Assembly (NCBI RefSeq): GCF_964204645.1
Contig: NC_134025.1
Location: 29,046,001-29,110,000 of the forward strand
Length of the DNA: 64,000 nt
Source: Tubulanus polymorphus
Taxonomy: Eukaryota > Nemertea > Palaeonemertea > Tubulaniformes > Tubulanidae
Direction of reading: 5' to 3'
The stretch's first letter is position 1; the number at the start of each line of letters is the position of its first letter. Below, one piece after another: positions 36,039 through 48,101 of this stretch. A model generated the notes under the pieces. It was given only the letters and a program-made list of their open reading frames with translations, did no database searches and had not been told where the DNA came from. Both the position numbers and the translations under genes were made by a program.

Positions 36039-39000
36039 TTAAGACATATAAATAAACATGTTATTATCATCCTCGGCGCGGCGCATGTATTTGTGTTCTA
36101 TCAACCATTCGATTTGTTCTTTGATCGTTTTCTTCGATGGAAGGAACATGTTTTTTAGTATGTCTATTAATTCAGTCTGTAACGCCGCGTACGTGATGCG
36201 TTTCCTCATTTTCATTATTTTCACAATCGCCTCCTGTTGGAAGAGAAAAAATATTCCATAACTTAATGATAGTTCAACAATTTCGAGTAAAAGAATTAAC
36301 TAAACTTAAGAAACTTAATTAATTATTGGCCCTTGGCCCAGTTCCACAGTCGTGAGTTAGAGTTAACTCTGAGTTAAAGTTAGTTCATTTTCAATGAGTT
36401 AACTCCGAGACAAATCTTAACTCACAACTGTGGAACTGGACCCAAGAATGTCATCCCTCTACCGGGAATTAGTTCATTTTCGACTAGTTGAAGTTGTTTT
36501 AAGTAGTTTAACCCTGAACTGTGGAATACTGAGACATACCTGCACCCTGAGTATTCTAAGTTGCATGATTCCTTCATTATCCTCCTCTTTGGCACGTTCA
36601 GTTGCGAGTTGTAATCGCCCGATCAGATTAATCTTTCCTCGTTTTTGTGGCTTTCCCTGTTTACTGTAAAGCGTACAAACATCGCAACACATTTTTAACG
36701 ATGACTGAATGCGATCATATTTAGAATGTTTGGCAAACTCGCAAGTTTGGACGATCATTATCCAAATAACGACAAACACTTAGTAAATTTAATTGGAAGT
36801 ACAGGCTGGACGACTAAAACGGTTCGAGTGTACCAATGACTCGAACTGATACTCACATGAGAGCGAACTCTTGGTTCGACCAGAACTGTGTACTGTCACT
36901 GAAATCTTTTGGATTTTTGATACCGGCATCGCATAATAAAACTTGTCTTTTTAGTTTAGGAAAGGCAACGAGTGACTGGAATAAACAAAAGAAAAAAAGT
37001 AACAATGGTGCCGTTTCATCTTTTAAAGTCGCAATTAAAACTTATTAATTAGTTTAATGAATTTCGAATGCGTGAAGAGGTGCAGGCTGCAGACACTTAC
37101 CCACAAGGTTCTCCTGAGTTCAGTATCTGGAAGTCCAGTAGCGAGTTTTAAATTTTCGTAGTTGATTCGATCTTTCGGTCGTTGATTCCAGGCGAACAGA
37201 ACCGCCATTTGAAACGTAGTGACTTCCAGGTCGAAACGACCGATTTCATTCGCGAATGATATCTGTGAATTGACAAATCATTATAAATATAAGTCGTTCG
37301 ATGAATTCTGTTCAATAATGAATATGAATTTGTGTCACATACAATTCCATTAGACATCAGATGATGCCACTGTAGTTTTCGTCCGCTGTGTTTCTGTCTG
37401 TAAAACTCTTCGACTTGTGGTATATAATCCTCTAACTCCATAGGTAACGATACAGTCACTCGATCACTACTTCTCGCCCACGCACCAGCATTTAATATCT
37501 TTATATTTATGGAATCTACGAATAATGAATCGACATGTAAATCACTTCAAAGTATGAACACGTATCGGAGTTCTTAAGCCGAGGCAAATCACCGCTTTTG
37601 GAAGTCAAAATTTAACACTTTTCCCGGACTCCACAGAGACCAGTTGCCACAGGCAGATCCAGGATTTAGGAACTCATTTAATCCAGAAAGGGGTCGGTCA
37701 TAGGGGTGCTCTGGAATATTTTCTTTTTTTAAACATCCTTAGATACAATTTCAGTAAAAAATTTATCATATCTCCCACCCACCACATCTTCAGCGTTTTG
37801 CTTGAAAAGAAAGCACTGTGGTATCTAAGACCTTGACTATTATTCCCAGTTAAGCTAGCAGTTTTAAGACTTTATCAGACTACGACACAAAACCTACCGG
37901 CTATTCCTTCATTATTGTTTCTTTGAGCTTCTTTGAACTCTAGATTCAAGTCTTCACTAACTTTAATATCTTGGAACATTCGCGCTAGTTTATTTACATA
38001 GTCGGCAGGCATTCCCACTTCCTGTAACATCAGAAGATAATGAAAAATTTCAAAATTGATGATATCTGAAGTATATTTTTCAGAGAGTTTCAAGGTTAAT
38101 TCTAAATCGCACCTTCAGAGCAAAGGTTATCATAACTGTTCTTCTGAAGATGGGATTTAGATCAGTATTGAATCTATATGAAACCTACCCTGAGCCATTC
38201 GACCATATTTTCCTCTTTCTCATTATCAGCTGACGTGTCTAGGATCAAACGCCTGGTTAAATGAGCTTTATGATATCTCATGAATACGTCTTTATTCTGT
38301 ACATATTTCAATACCAGTAACTGTTTAAAAAGAGACCGACATTTTCCTACTAAAATTGATCATCAATAATTCGATATTTCAGTCGATTTGCCGTGTGTAA
38401 ATACGAACCACATCGCGTAGCTTTTTCTCAACTTCTTCTGACGTCAATTTTTTGCTGAGTGGGGTTTTTCTTAAAAGCATATCACAGTAGTTAGCAAGCA
38501 GTTCAGGACATTTTGACTCCGGTTGAGTTTTTGCACCGACACTGAAAATACATCACAATCATAGCAGAATAACGGTACACTCTTCAGACACGGAGAATAA
38601 ACCCACTAAGATTCGAATAAACTTCATTCATCAAAACTTAGAAGACACAATGTTTAGACTTAGTTTCTCTCTAGAGACCATTATTAGGTGTGAGAAGAAA
38701 TACACGTTACAATTTGTGTTACCAACATAATCTATAGAGAATCATTTTTGGACTTTTTATCATTTTTTCGTTATCATTTTATATTCGAAGACAATTCGAT
38801 TCATTCTGAATATACTTAAAATTAACATATAATGGGTTTAAATTCAAACATCAGTGAATCACAGTCGGTGGAGTGAGAATCGAGATATTTATCGATTCTG
38901 ACGATGACTTACTGTTTATTTTTAGAAGGTAGTTCTAATTTAAACACGGATGTATCATTGACGACGAATCGGTAGGCTTTATCACGAGACGTTAGGAACC

Positions 39001-42000
39001 GAGGATCATCGTGAAACGCATCTTTCACTAATAAACTAAACCTATTAAACAACATCAGTAAACGTTCGACGTATTTCTCCGAATCCTGAAAATAACCGAA
39101 ATCGTTCCGAGTTTCATTTGACAAGTACCAGAGCAAAGATCGGATTTGATTGATTCATCAGAGGACTAAGTTTCAGAGTTCAGAGTTAAATATGAATCTA
39201 GCTGGATGGCCACTTTCCACCAATTTACAAATTCCCCAAGGTTTTCTTGATTTTTCCATGTTATCACACAAAATTAGTAAATCAGAGCGATTTCCGGATT
39301 TCGAATGTTACAATTCATTAATTTCGAATCACGCATTGATTAAAAAATGCGTGGTCAATAACATATTCCAATTCCCTGAGTTTTCCCCAGATTTTTTATA
39401 GATTTAAAATTGATTGTCAGGAGGATCCAATTCCGGTTAAGATTTGAACTTAGGGACAGATTATACACTCAATGAGTTTCATTTAACGAGTAGTGAAATT
39501 TTGAATATGTTTGAGTTCAAGAACCGAGGACTCAATACAAGGCTTGTAAGACTTCTTGATGAAATTGGTTTTAAAATATCAGGACGTGGTTCCGCATTCA
39601 AACTTATATGTCGAATTTAACGATGAAACTGAATCCAGAACGTACCGAGGTGATTTCATCCGCACAAGACATCATATCAGCTAAACCAGCGTGTATAACA
39701 TGAGCTTCTAGATCCTGTAACATCGGATTGATTCCATCAGGAACTCGATCCATTAAACTGAACATCAACTGTAGTTCTGTAAAACAATACAATTCACCAT
39801 CATCAAACAACATCAAATCAATAGATAAATAGTGATTTCCATCAATTAGTGATTTCCATCAATGTGATTCAACATGGCATGCACAGAACAGGGTTCATAG
39901 CCTCAATATCCTGAGCTGATTACACAACATTTTCAGCCAAATTCCATGCCTTTTTGTCAACAATTCATCATAAATGATCATATTATTGGTCGTATTATAG
40001 GTGCACTCTAAAGAAAAATAGGCAAAGTAGAAATTTGAAATTTCCAATTTCATGACTCATTCAAAGACCTTCCACAACTAGTATGAACCCTGTCAGAATT
40101 AATAAGGCAAATACGCATTATTCTGATGCATTAAAACGAACAAGAGACAACAGTTAGAAAGAGATTAGTAATAAAATGGGACAATGTTTCCGGCATTGTA
40201 AAATTTACCCTTACTTTCTGTTTCGTTATTACGGATCATTTCTGCGCACTCGGCCAGAATCTGATCTTTAAACGCTGTGACTAATACATTTACACAGCAG
40301 TCAATTAACTGAAAATACAACAACAATAACAAACATTTAAATCAGCAACCACAACAAGAAAAACCATTTTCATTGATCAAACTCAAGGTGGCCACTTTCC
40401 GCCCATTTCCCTGAAGTTATAACAGAAAATTCCCTGAGTAAATCTGAGGGATTTCTGGGTTTAGAATGTTACATTTTATTCATTTCTAATAAATCACATA
40501 GTGATCAAGAAACATGTGGACCACGCCATATTCTATCGAATTGTGGTCGATAAGATATCCAAATTCCCTGAGATACAATTCAAGGATTTCAAGGGGAGTG
40601 TATGATGAAAATTGAAAGTCAGTACGATACATACTGCTGATACCGATGAACATCCTTTTCTAGTTTCTAGATATCGTTGAGCTCGCTGTTCTTCTTCTTT
40701 TAGTTTCAGATCGGCGTATTTCATATAATTCTGAACTCCGTTTTCCGCCAGATACTGCGGCGCTTTACTGCGATAAAACGCTTCCGTAGCTTCGAGATAT
40801 TTACTTTCGAAATTCTCGCGGTAGATTTTCAGTTTGTCCTCGGGATCGCTGCACAGATTGACTTTAAAGTGAAATAAATAACAGCCGGTTCATTAAGATC
40901 AGGGGTCAGTTGCTCAGTCAACGCTAAAATTTAAGACCAGTCTAAGACCGTTTTGGTTCTATATCCGATCTAATAACTTACGACCAGTCTATAAGTTTTG
41001 GGGCACTTTCGGACTTTTCTGTGCAACCGGGTCAACTGGGCCTTGGGGTCAGTTGCACATGTCTTGACTAAAGTCCAAAAGTGGTCTTAAATCTTAAGAC
41101 TGGTCTTAAGTTGTTAGATTGGCTTTAGGACTTAATTGGTCTTAAACTTAAGTCTAAGCCATGACTGTGCAACCGGCCCCAGGGTCATTCCTGGGTGTAA
41201 GGAGTTTCACAGAGGAGAAAGCAGGGACAAGAGATGTAATTTACCGTAAGATTCTCGAACTCCGATGACCAACTGTGAATCGAATGCTTCACCATTTCGT
41301 TCGGCGTGAACTAATTTCATGCCACTGTCTAACAAACGATCGTTTATATCGGAGAATATACTCTGATTCCAGCTGTCTAACATTAACTACAAAAACAATA
41401 CATACATCTCACTTACAGTAGAAATTATCATCATCCATCGGCAAGTGACAAATTCATTTGATGAAAAAAGCCAAAATTACGAAGTTAAACCAATGGAGGA
41501 TTGAAGTTCTAACTCACATCATGTAATTTGATAATAGCCCCCTGTTAAAATATCTAAATCCTCAACTTTTATTGCGTAATTGTGGATATTTTCTTCTATG
41601 AATGAATGAAGAAAATATCCACGATAATCACATTATTTCCTGTTATTAGGCAGTCAAACTATGCGCCGACAAAATACATTTTACATGTATTTTAGTGTGT
41701 TGATCAGTGATTACACACCGTACATTCTGCATGGCCTTTACAAGATTATCGATTGGAGCTAGTTTGACAGTTATAAGTTAGATCTGACTCAAGGGTTGGA
41801 CATTAACTAATTCAGTCAGATGGAATGAGACTAGATCAATGGAACCGGCCAATAGGTTAAATATATACAGATCTAAAATATGAGTTCTTACCTTTCTAAC
41901 AATACTTTCTTCTTGGTTTTTTTTCTGATTACTGTGACTCGGGCCTTTATTAGCGAGCGTGATCTCTAACTGATTAAACGGTTTCGGTAGATAGTCGCAT

Positions 42001-43347
42001 TGTGTGAAGAATTTACCCCATTCTGCGATATAGTTTTTCAACAAGGCCGAGTCTTCCAAATGCTGCAACACTCTCTGTGAATTATGAAACAAATTATTGG
42101 ATATTTGCCTCGATTGTTGATAAATGGTATCTCTGTTACAGATGAGTCACCCACTGACCCAAAGGAAACTTACAGCTTGTGCTTGTTTGATGAAATCTAA
42201 AATGTCACTTTGTAAAGCTGTGTGAACCTTCGAAGCCCCTTTATCGTCCCATAGACAAACTGAATGGACAGCCCTGAAATCAAATCGAGCAAAATGAAGA
42301 TCAAAAATCAAAGATCTCAAAGGGCGTAGTTAGTAGCTCTTTTATTCAGAGGTAAGGTAGTTCTCCTACTCGGTTCAGATGAAAGCGGTATCAACTAAAT
42401 TCTTACCAAAATAAATCCTGCCATTCTGGTCGAGTAACTGTTTCTTGTCGTAATAGTTTTAGGACAGTTGGCCGCATTGAAGGCCATTTGTCATCAAACT
42501 GCAGCTGTCCCGAACCCTGCAAAATATAAATTGATGTTCTTTCTGTAATCATTAATCTAAAACAATGGTAGTTACCGGACTACGGATTAGTCAGTAACAG
42601 GACTGTGGTCTAGTCAGTAACCGGACTTATTCTGGTCTAGTCAGTATTGTACTGCTTTACTAGGTAAGTTAGTAACTGTAACAGGAAAAAATTTCTAGAT
42701 CTAGAATTGACCTGGATTGGTCCTTCTGATCCACCTAATACATCGGTCCATTCTATCGTCAATGGATTAGTCATTAATAACAGACTTTAATAATGTGAAT
42801 GCTTGTTAAGTCAGTTCTAACTTGGAACGGATTTAGTTTAGAAAATTCTAAATAAAGACAAGAAGTGAAAATTGTTAACCCCCTCAGCAATAAAATCACT
42901 AGTAGATGCAGCCAAGCCAAGCTGATCAACCTTTTTGTTTTTGTTTTAGGTATCCGCCTGTTCTACACTTTTCGTCTGGCACAGGTTAAGCCAAGGCAGG
43001 GATCTAAATCACAACATATTTCTAAGCCCGGTGCTATTCATAGGACAATCTTGGTCTTCGTAAACTCAGAATAGCGATAGAACCAAATTATGAATCAGCT
43101 GATCAAGTAAAAAAATAGAGAAAGGAAATTTCTACGTCGTTATTTGAGCGATCAGGAGCGCTGTCTTACACCAGAAATTTCAACTCGATCTAAAACTCAG
43201 ATGAGTTTCATTATCTATCGATCACATCTTAGTACAATCAAAATTAAAACAGATTAACGAATGTCCGAGTAAACAGCGCAAATAAAGAATTAACAACAAA
43301 ATAAACAAAGGAAAACAACTCACTTTCAGCATACTGGATGCTGCCAT
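36039..43347 (-). CDS. CUL5: cullin-5, scaffold of a cullin-RING ubiquitin ligase
   Basis: Seventeen coding exons on the minus strand, all GT-AG and in phase: 43324-43347, 42407-42516, 42174-42273, 41892-42074, 41245-41386, 40635-40861, 40215-40308, 39646-39776, 38913-39085, 38409-38541, 38189-38320, 37898-38021, 37343-37515, 37101-37262, 36857-36975, 36540-36663 and 36039-36233. They join to 781 aa (human 780). Stretches nearly identical to human CUL5 include GMPADYVNKLARMFQDIKV and NMFLP at the end. N-terminal cullin repeats bind the elongin B/C-SOCS adaptors; the C-terminal cullin homology domain binds RBX2. The last exon holds the winged-helix region with the neddylation Lys in IMKMRK (residue about 725). 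Exon 1 codes only eight residues. Introns carry MITEs and other repeats. It is head to head with VBP1. Confidence 0.97.
36334..36444. mobile_element. MITE-like element of family M1, complete copy in a CUL5 intron
   Basis: About 110 bp in the last CUL5 intron. The left end TTGGCCCAGTTCCACAG and the inverted right end TTGGGTCCAGTTCCACAG are followed on each side by GTGAGTTA-type words. The centre carries TAGTTCATTTTCAATGAG, shared with the copy at 9388. Confidence 0.7.
39207..39401. repeat. dispersed repeat (family R1) in a CUL5 intron
   Basis: It begins TGGCCACTTTCC and shares with 40389-40590 the words GAATGTTACA, ATTAATTTC and AATTCCCTGAG in the same order. It opens a chance plus-strand frame of 83 codons that should not be read as a gene. 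Confidence 0.5.
40389..40590. repeat. dispersed repeat (family R1), second copy in a CUL5 intron
   Basis: It starts TGGCCACTTTCCGCCCATTT and follows the copy at 39207 in word order across about 200 bp. Multiple CCCTGA words suggest kinship with the repeat at 56640-56890. Type of element unknown. Its right end runs close to CUL5 exon 6. Confidence 0.5.
40902..41031. mobile_element. MITE-like element of family M2, first of a tandem pair
   Basis: It begins GGGGTCAGTTGC and ends GTGCAACCGGGTCAACTG, i.e. inverted ends related to GGTTGCAC. The interior has AAGACCAGTCT words in both orientations. It lies in a CUL5 intron, 14 bp from the next copy. Confidence 0.55.
41045..41180. mobile_element. MITE-like element of family M2, second of a tandem pair
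   Basis: About 136 bp with ends GGGGTCAGTTGCACATG and, inverted, GGGGCCGGTTGCACAGTCATG. The interior is a palindrome-rich mix of TCTTAAG and GTCTTAA words. No coding capacity. Confidence 0.65.
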
Positions 43348-43559
43348 ATTGGGCCAATCTCGAAATCTTAGAATCTGACGAGACTTGAAAATTATTGCCA
43401 AATTTCGATAATTCTTTAATACTTTACTGATAGAATTATTTCAAAATTATTTTCAATCATCAGTACGATACATTCAATCGTCAATAATTTAATTTTGATC
43501 TAAAAAGTCATAGTTTTTAGTCAACAAATTTGTCGGCAGGTGGCGGTAGTATCGTCAAA
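43348..43559. promoter_or_regulatory. shared divergent promoter of CUL5 and VBP1
   Basis: Only 212 bp separate the start codons of CUL5 (minus, ATG at 43347) and VBP1 (plus, ATG at 43560), so both 5' leaders and promoters must fit here. No TATA box in a convincing position is seen; the GGCCCAAT word just outside CUL5 exon 1 may act as a CCAAT-type site. Confidence 0.65.
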
Positions 43560-45361
43560 ATGGCTTCCTCCGTCGTCGCCGACGCCTCGGATAAAAATGA
43601 GAATTCAAGTAACATTCCTAAAGCTAGTTTTGTGGTAAGCAGGTTTTATTTGATTTTACAATATTCTCTGTTTCGTGATTATTCATTAAGTGTAGTTTCT
43701 ATTTCTGATATTCGCCAGAATTTACATGGAATTTAAACTGAAAGTTACACGCGAGATCAATGTAGTCTGGGCAAACGGTGTTGAGTCTTGAGATGTCAAA
43801 AGGTGACTGTCAAAATATGATGGTCATCGGTGTTTTTAGGCTCAAAGCAAATTTCGGATATCGTGTGGAACATTTCATTTTCGTTTAACTTCTCTATTTC
43901 ACTGATGTCTTCCGCAATTCTGCCTTGCCCGTTAAAATCTATGTTTTTGACAGTTCAGTTCTATCTAGTCTGAATACCAGTCGTTGTTACGGCTAGGTAC
44001 TAGACTAAGTTCAGTTCCACCACCTCACTCAGAAGAGAGAGTAGATTCTCACTCAGAGGCCCTCTGGAGAGAGATCAAGCCTCTGTGGACGGAATATAGT
44101 CCCTGTTTTCTATCTATTACTAGGGTTGTGCCTTGTAGTCTTTAAGCATCATAAGAAATTTCAAAGTTGTTTTTTTTTCCCGAAAATTGTAGGAGGATGT
44201 TGACGAATTTATGAAAGCCGAAGGAAATGAAAATCCGGAAGCAACTTTGAGACGGTTCGATGAACAACATCAGAAATATAAATTCATGGAATACAATCTT
44301 ACGACGAAAAAAGCCAGGTATATTTCAAACGCTTAAGAAATAGCTCCCATTATTTTGACAGACCTGATTGTGATTTTTGTTGTCATCAATTTCAGATTGA
44401 AATCACAAATTCCTGATATAAAGCAATCATTAGATATTGTAAAGTATCTTAAATCTAAAAAGGTAGGATTGATATGAAACAGACTGTTCTCGGTTACTGT
44501 TCATTATAATATGATAGCCTATCCCTTGCTTAAAGATAGAAAGAGTCTGAAAGGTTTCATTGAGTTGATGTCTTATCCTTATCTCTTATTCTAATCGCGA
44601 GATTTTATAGTGGCAAACGTATTAGCTATGTTTTATTTGTTTCGACCAAGAAAGAAATGTCTCTGATTTTGATTGTTTATACAGGATTCTACAGATGTTA
44701 TACAGACTAACTTTCTACTATCAGATCAACTGTATGCAAAGGCTACAATACCACCGACTGAAAAAGTTTGTTTATGGTTAGGGGTAAGTGCTGATCATGA
44801 GGCAGGAATTTCAAGTGTGAAAATTCTGTCAAAAAATATTTTGATCCCCCTTATATGCCGAATACTGTTGAGCTCGGAATACGCACGAGATGTGTTCCAA
44901 GTTTAAGAAGTCTTATTTTATTTTATCTTGATATATGAAAAATTTGGTAACAGTGCATGAAAAATCTGAGTATTTTGTTGTGAAAAATGTTTAAAAATAT
45001 AATAAGCTAATTGTAACTCTTGAAAAAATATGTGAAAATTCCAGGGTTCATCAATGTGTCCCTACATGGGAAGACAATCAATGTTTTTCTGAAGGGGCAG
45101 GTACAAGCAGCAGATTGAAAGCTGTATTATAAGTTATATTGACTTTTTTGTTTTATATTCTAGGCTAATGTGATGTTAGAGTATAATTTGGATGATGCAG
45201 ATGCTCTTTTAACAAAAAATCTCGACGCGGCCACATCGTCTTTAGAACTCGTCGACAATGATTTAGGATTTATTCGCGATCAAACAACAACGTTAGAAGT
45301 AAACATGGCTCGCGTTTATAACTGGGACGTCAAGAAAAGACAAACGTCGAAAAAATCATAA
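43560..45361 (+). CDS. VBP1: prefoldin subunit 3 (VHL-binding protein 1)
   Basis: Five exons: 43560-43634, 44193-44317, 44396-44462, 44685-44783 and 45164-45361, joining in phase to 187 aa (human 197). The ATG at 43560 is used; an in-frame TTG upstream is not. The alpha-type prefoldin layout is clear: EDVDEFMK, an N-terminal coiled coil (DEQHQKYKFMEYN), a central beta segment with TEKVCLWLGANVMLEY, and a C-terminal coiled coil ending NMARVYNWDVKKR. The heterohexameric prefoldin complex passes unfolded actin and tubulin to the CCT chaperonin in the cytosol. AATAAA at 45925-45930 is a likely polyadenylation signal. Confidence 0.95.
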
Positions 45362-47860
45362 ACAGTTTGCAGCTGATCCAAGGACGATATCGAGAATGAA
45401 ATTATATGAAATAGATTCTAATCTATATTCAGTCTGTGAATGAAACTTTCAACGATTTAAGGGAATATCATTTAAAGATCTTTATTTCATGTGTTGGAAA
45501 ATTGTTTTTGTACAAAGAAACAAATTAATTTAAACCACTCTTTTCCTCGTCACTTTTCTTGTTTTTGCATCAGTTTCACACCTCTGGAAGTGTTAACAAC
45601 AGAAACCAAAAGATGACGCTACTGGTAGTTCATTTTGGCTCCCCTGCACTGCCAAAAAGTTTTGTCAATGCTTTATTGGTATTTTATTGGAGTTCTTGGG
45701 TGCATTCATTGCACACATTATTATAGTTTACTGATGATGTATAAACCACCTATGTGTCAACAAATGTAATTTATTGAGTGCAGATAAAGTTCATAACTTA
45801 TTCTTCGGTATGAACTTTCATTACCCTGCACTGCAAGGTCTGTGCTTGAATTAACTTTTTACCTGCATGGGGGTTATTATTCTTTGTTCGAATTTGTAAA
45901 AAGAAAGTTTTTTATTTTTTGAGAAATAAACAATTTCACCGGCACCTTATACGCATTGTTTTACAATTACCTGTTTCGCATTTCTTTTTCTAACTTCAAT
46001 CGAGTCTTCGATAATATCACTTGTCATATGACATGACATACTGACGCAAAGGCCAATTCCTTGGCCCTGAAAATGTATCCATTTACAGAGGAAATCAATA
46101 GTTGTCTTTGTGCTATAGAGATTCTGCAACACGTAATATATTATTCAAGTTCCAGCTCTGCAAACCATCAATTGATAATTTGATTGATTGACTAAGCCGA
46201 CGACTACGGAATTGAGTGCTTATTTGGTCACATAGACTTCATCAAGTCTTTGTAAAATGGTGGAGACCGCCGTATCGGTACTCCTATCAAGAAATTCCGT
46301 TCATGAACCAAAGAAATACCTATTTGTGTGTAAAAATATATAAATCTTATTTTAAGTCAAAAATCAGCAGTAACACAATTGTAAGTGGAGCAGTTAAACA
46401 CAACTAGTACATAACAATCTAAAAAAGAACATGTTTTTAAACATTAAGCATAAATGTAGTGATATTTTGGCATATCTTCAGTGATGAAAACTACCTAGTT
46501 TAAAAAATTATCGTTTTATGAATTTTAAGTGTTGCCTGTCGTTAAGCCTAGAGAGGATTATAAAACGCAACAGACTGTAAAACATTCAAAAACTTAAGAA
46601 ACAAATTAATGACCTATTATTCGGTGTCTATTGACATTGTGAAACCAAGGGTTTCCAGACTATAACAATAGACATATAACTGTTCCCTAACTCAATGCAA
46701 AACCAGTTTTTATTTGTTACCCTTGTTGTTCGCGACACTTAAAATTCACAGAAATATGGAAACGCCGGGCGGCCATAAATTTTACATTATCAACGATCAA
46801 TATACCTTTTTATGGACAATGACTGTTATGCAAAATTAATGGCCTCTCATGAAGTTCATGTTTGCTCAGGATAGTTGGAAAAGCATTGAATGAAAAGCAA
46901 TTCCTCAAAATAATCGATTGAAAGAATATTACACTTGAGAGGACATTAGTTTAGTACTCATTAGTTTTTTCATTCATATCTCGAATTAATGAATACTTTC
47001 TAGATAGTTCTACATTATTATTATCACAGCAACAGTACAGGTATTAATTTGTCGCATAATATTGAGCAAGTACCGTTATACCATGGATGTCCACGGTTAT
47101 ACGCACATTAATCAGGTGCATTTTAAAGCCATTATAATTATTGAAATACGAAATATCAAACAGAGTGAGGAATTCAGTTTTGTTTACAAAATAACAAATG
47201 TAATATGAAGCCTGTAATTGAGTGGTCCCATATATAATAAGCTGATCATAATTCTACTGTTTGCACTTGACCAACTTCACTCTAAATCCAATGTACAGCC
47301 TTGAAATAGAAGATCTACAACCTGAAATTAGAAGATCATATCTTTAGATAAATCAAACGCTTATAACGAAAAATAATACTATATAATTTAGATACCTGTA
47401 AATCAAATGCTTATTACGAAAAATTATATATGATTTCTCCTAATAATATAATCGCTCAAGGACACATATGTTTTTGTCTATTTTATGAACATCAGATTGA
47501 GTAAATATCAGGTTCAACGCTTGACCTGGAAATATGCAAAGGTAAAATGTCTGAAAACCTGACAGGGAATAAGATTAAATGATCTTATAAAAGAATATTA
47601 TTTGCCAGGTCACGTATTGGCACAAAATATGCTGAAAAACGAAAACCCCTTCTTTATGGAGCATATCTATTGAAAAAGACAAGGTGACGCAAATCAAATA
47701 CGTATTATGAAACAGTCACTGCCTGGGAGTGAATAAACATTACAGAAACAAAACAACACAGTTCAATTCTAAAATACACTTCATATCATTGCAGAAAACA
47801 AAAACATGTGATATCAAAATGTTGTAGATCATACTATTATATCATTCGAGGACTTTTTGA
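45362..47860. other. VBP1 3' flank and intergenic stretch
   Basis: AT-rich sequence with the VBP1 3' UTR at the left. No further gene is recognised; ORFs at 45947-46132 and 46216-46407 look like chance frames. Confidence 0.4.
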
Positions 47861-47869
47861 GCAAAAAAT

Positions 47870-48020
47870 AAGCAACTATTCAAAGAAATTGTCTCTCCCA
47901 GTTCCAAAGAGATTTTGAGTGATTTCTCAAAATTAGGAGATTTTAAGTCCTTGAAAATATCTCTTATTAGAAAGTTTAGAGAAATTTTCAAGAAATCAAG
48001 GAGCCGTAGTTTGAGCCCTG
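47870..48020. repeat. dispersed repeat fragment in the TTLL2 3' flank
   Basis: Read on the minus strand this contains CCTTGATTTCTTGAAAAT and repeated AAATCTC/AGAAATC words, resembling the repeat at 56640-56890 (which has CTAGATCAAGAAATCC). It explains the 102-codon minus-strand frame that overlaps the end of TTLL2. Family membership is uncertain. Confidence 0.35.
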
Positions 48021-48101
48021 TATAACTGTAAAATAAAAGATGAATTATGAGAAGAATAGTTTTACCTTTCAATTTGTCTAATTTGAAATGATTATCAACT
48101 C

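Noticed and set aside
39150-39401. 83-codon plus-strand ORF in a CUL5 intron
   Set aside because: Explained by repeat family R1.
43530-43559. TTG-start extension of VBP1
   Set aside because: No ATG in it; the ATG at 43560 gives the expected family N-terminus.
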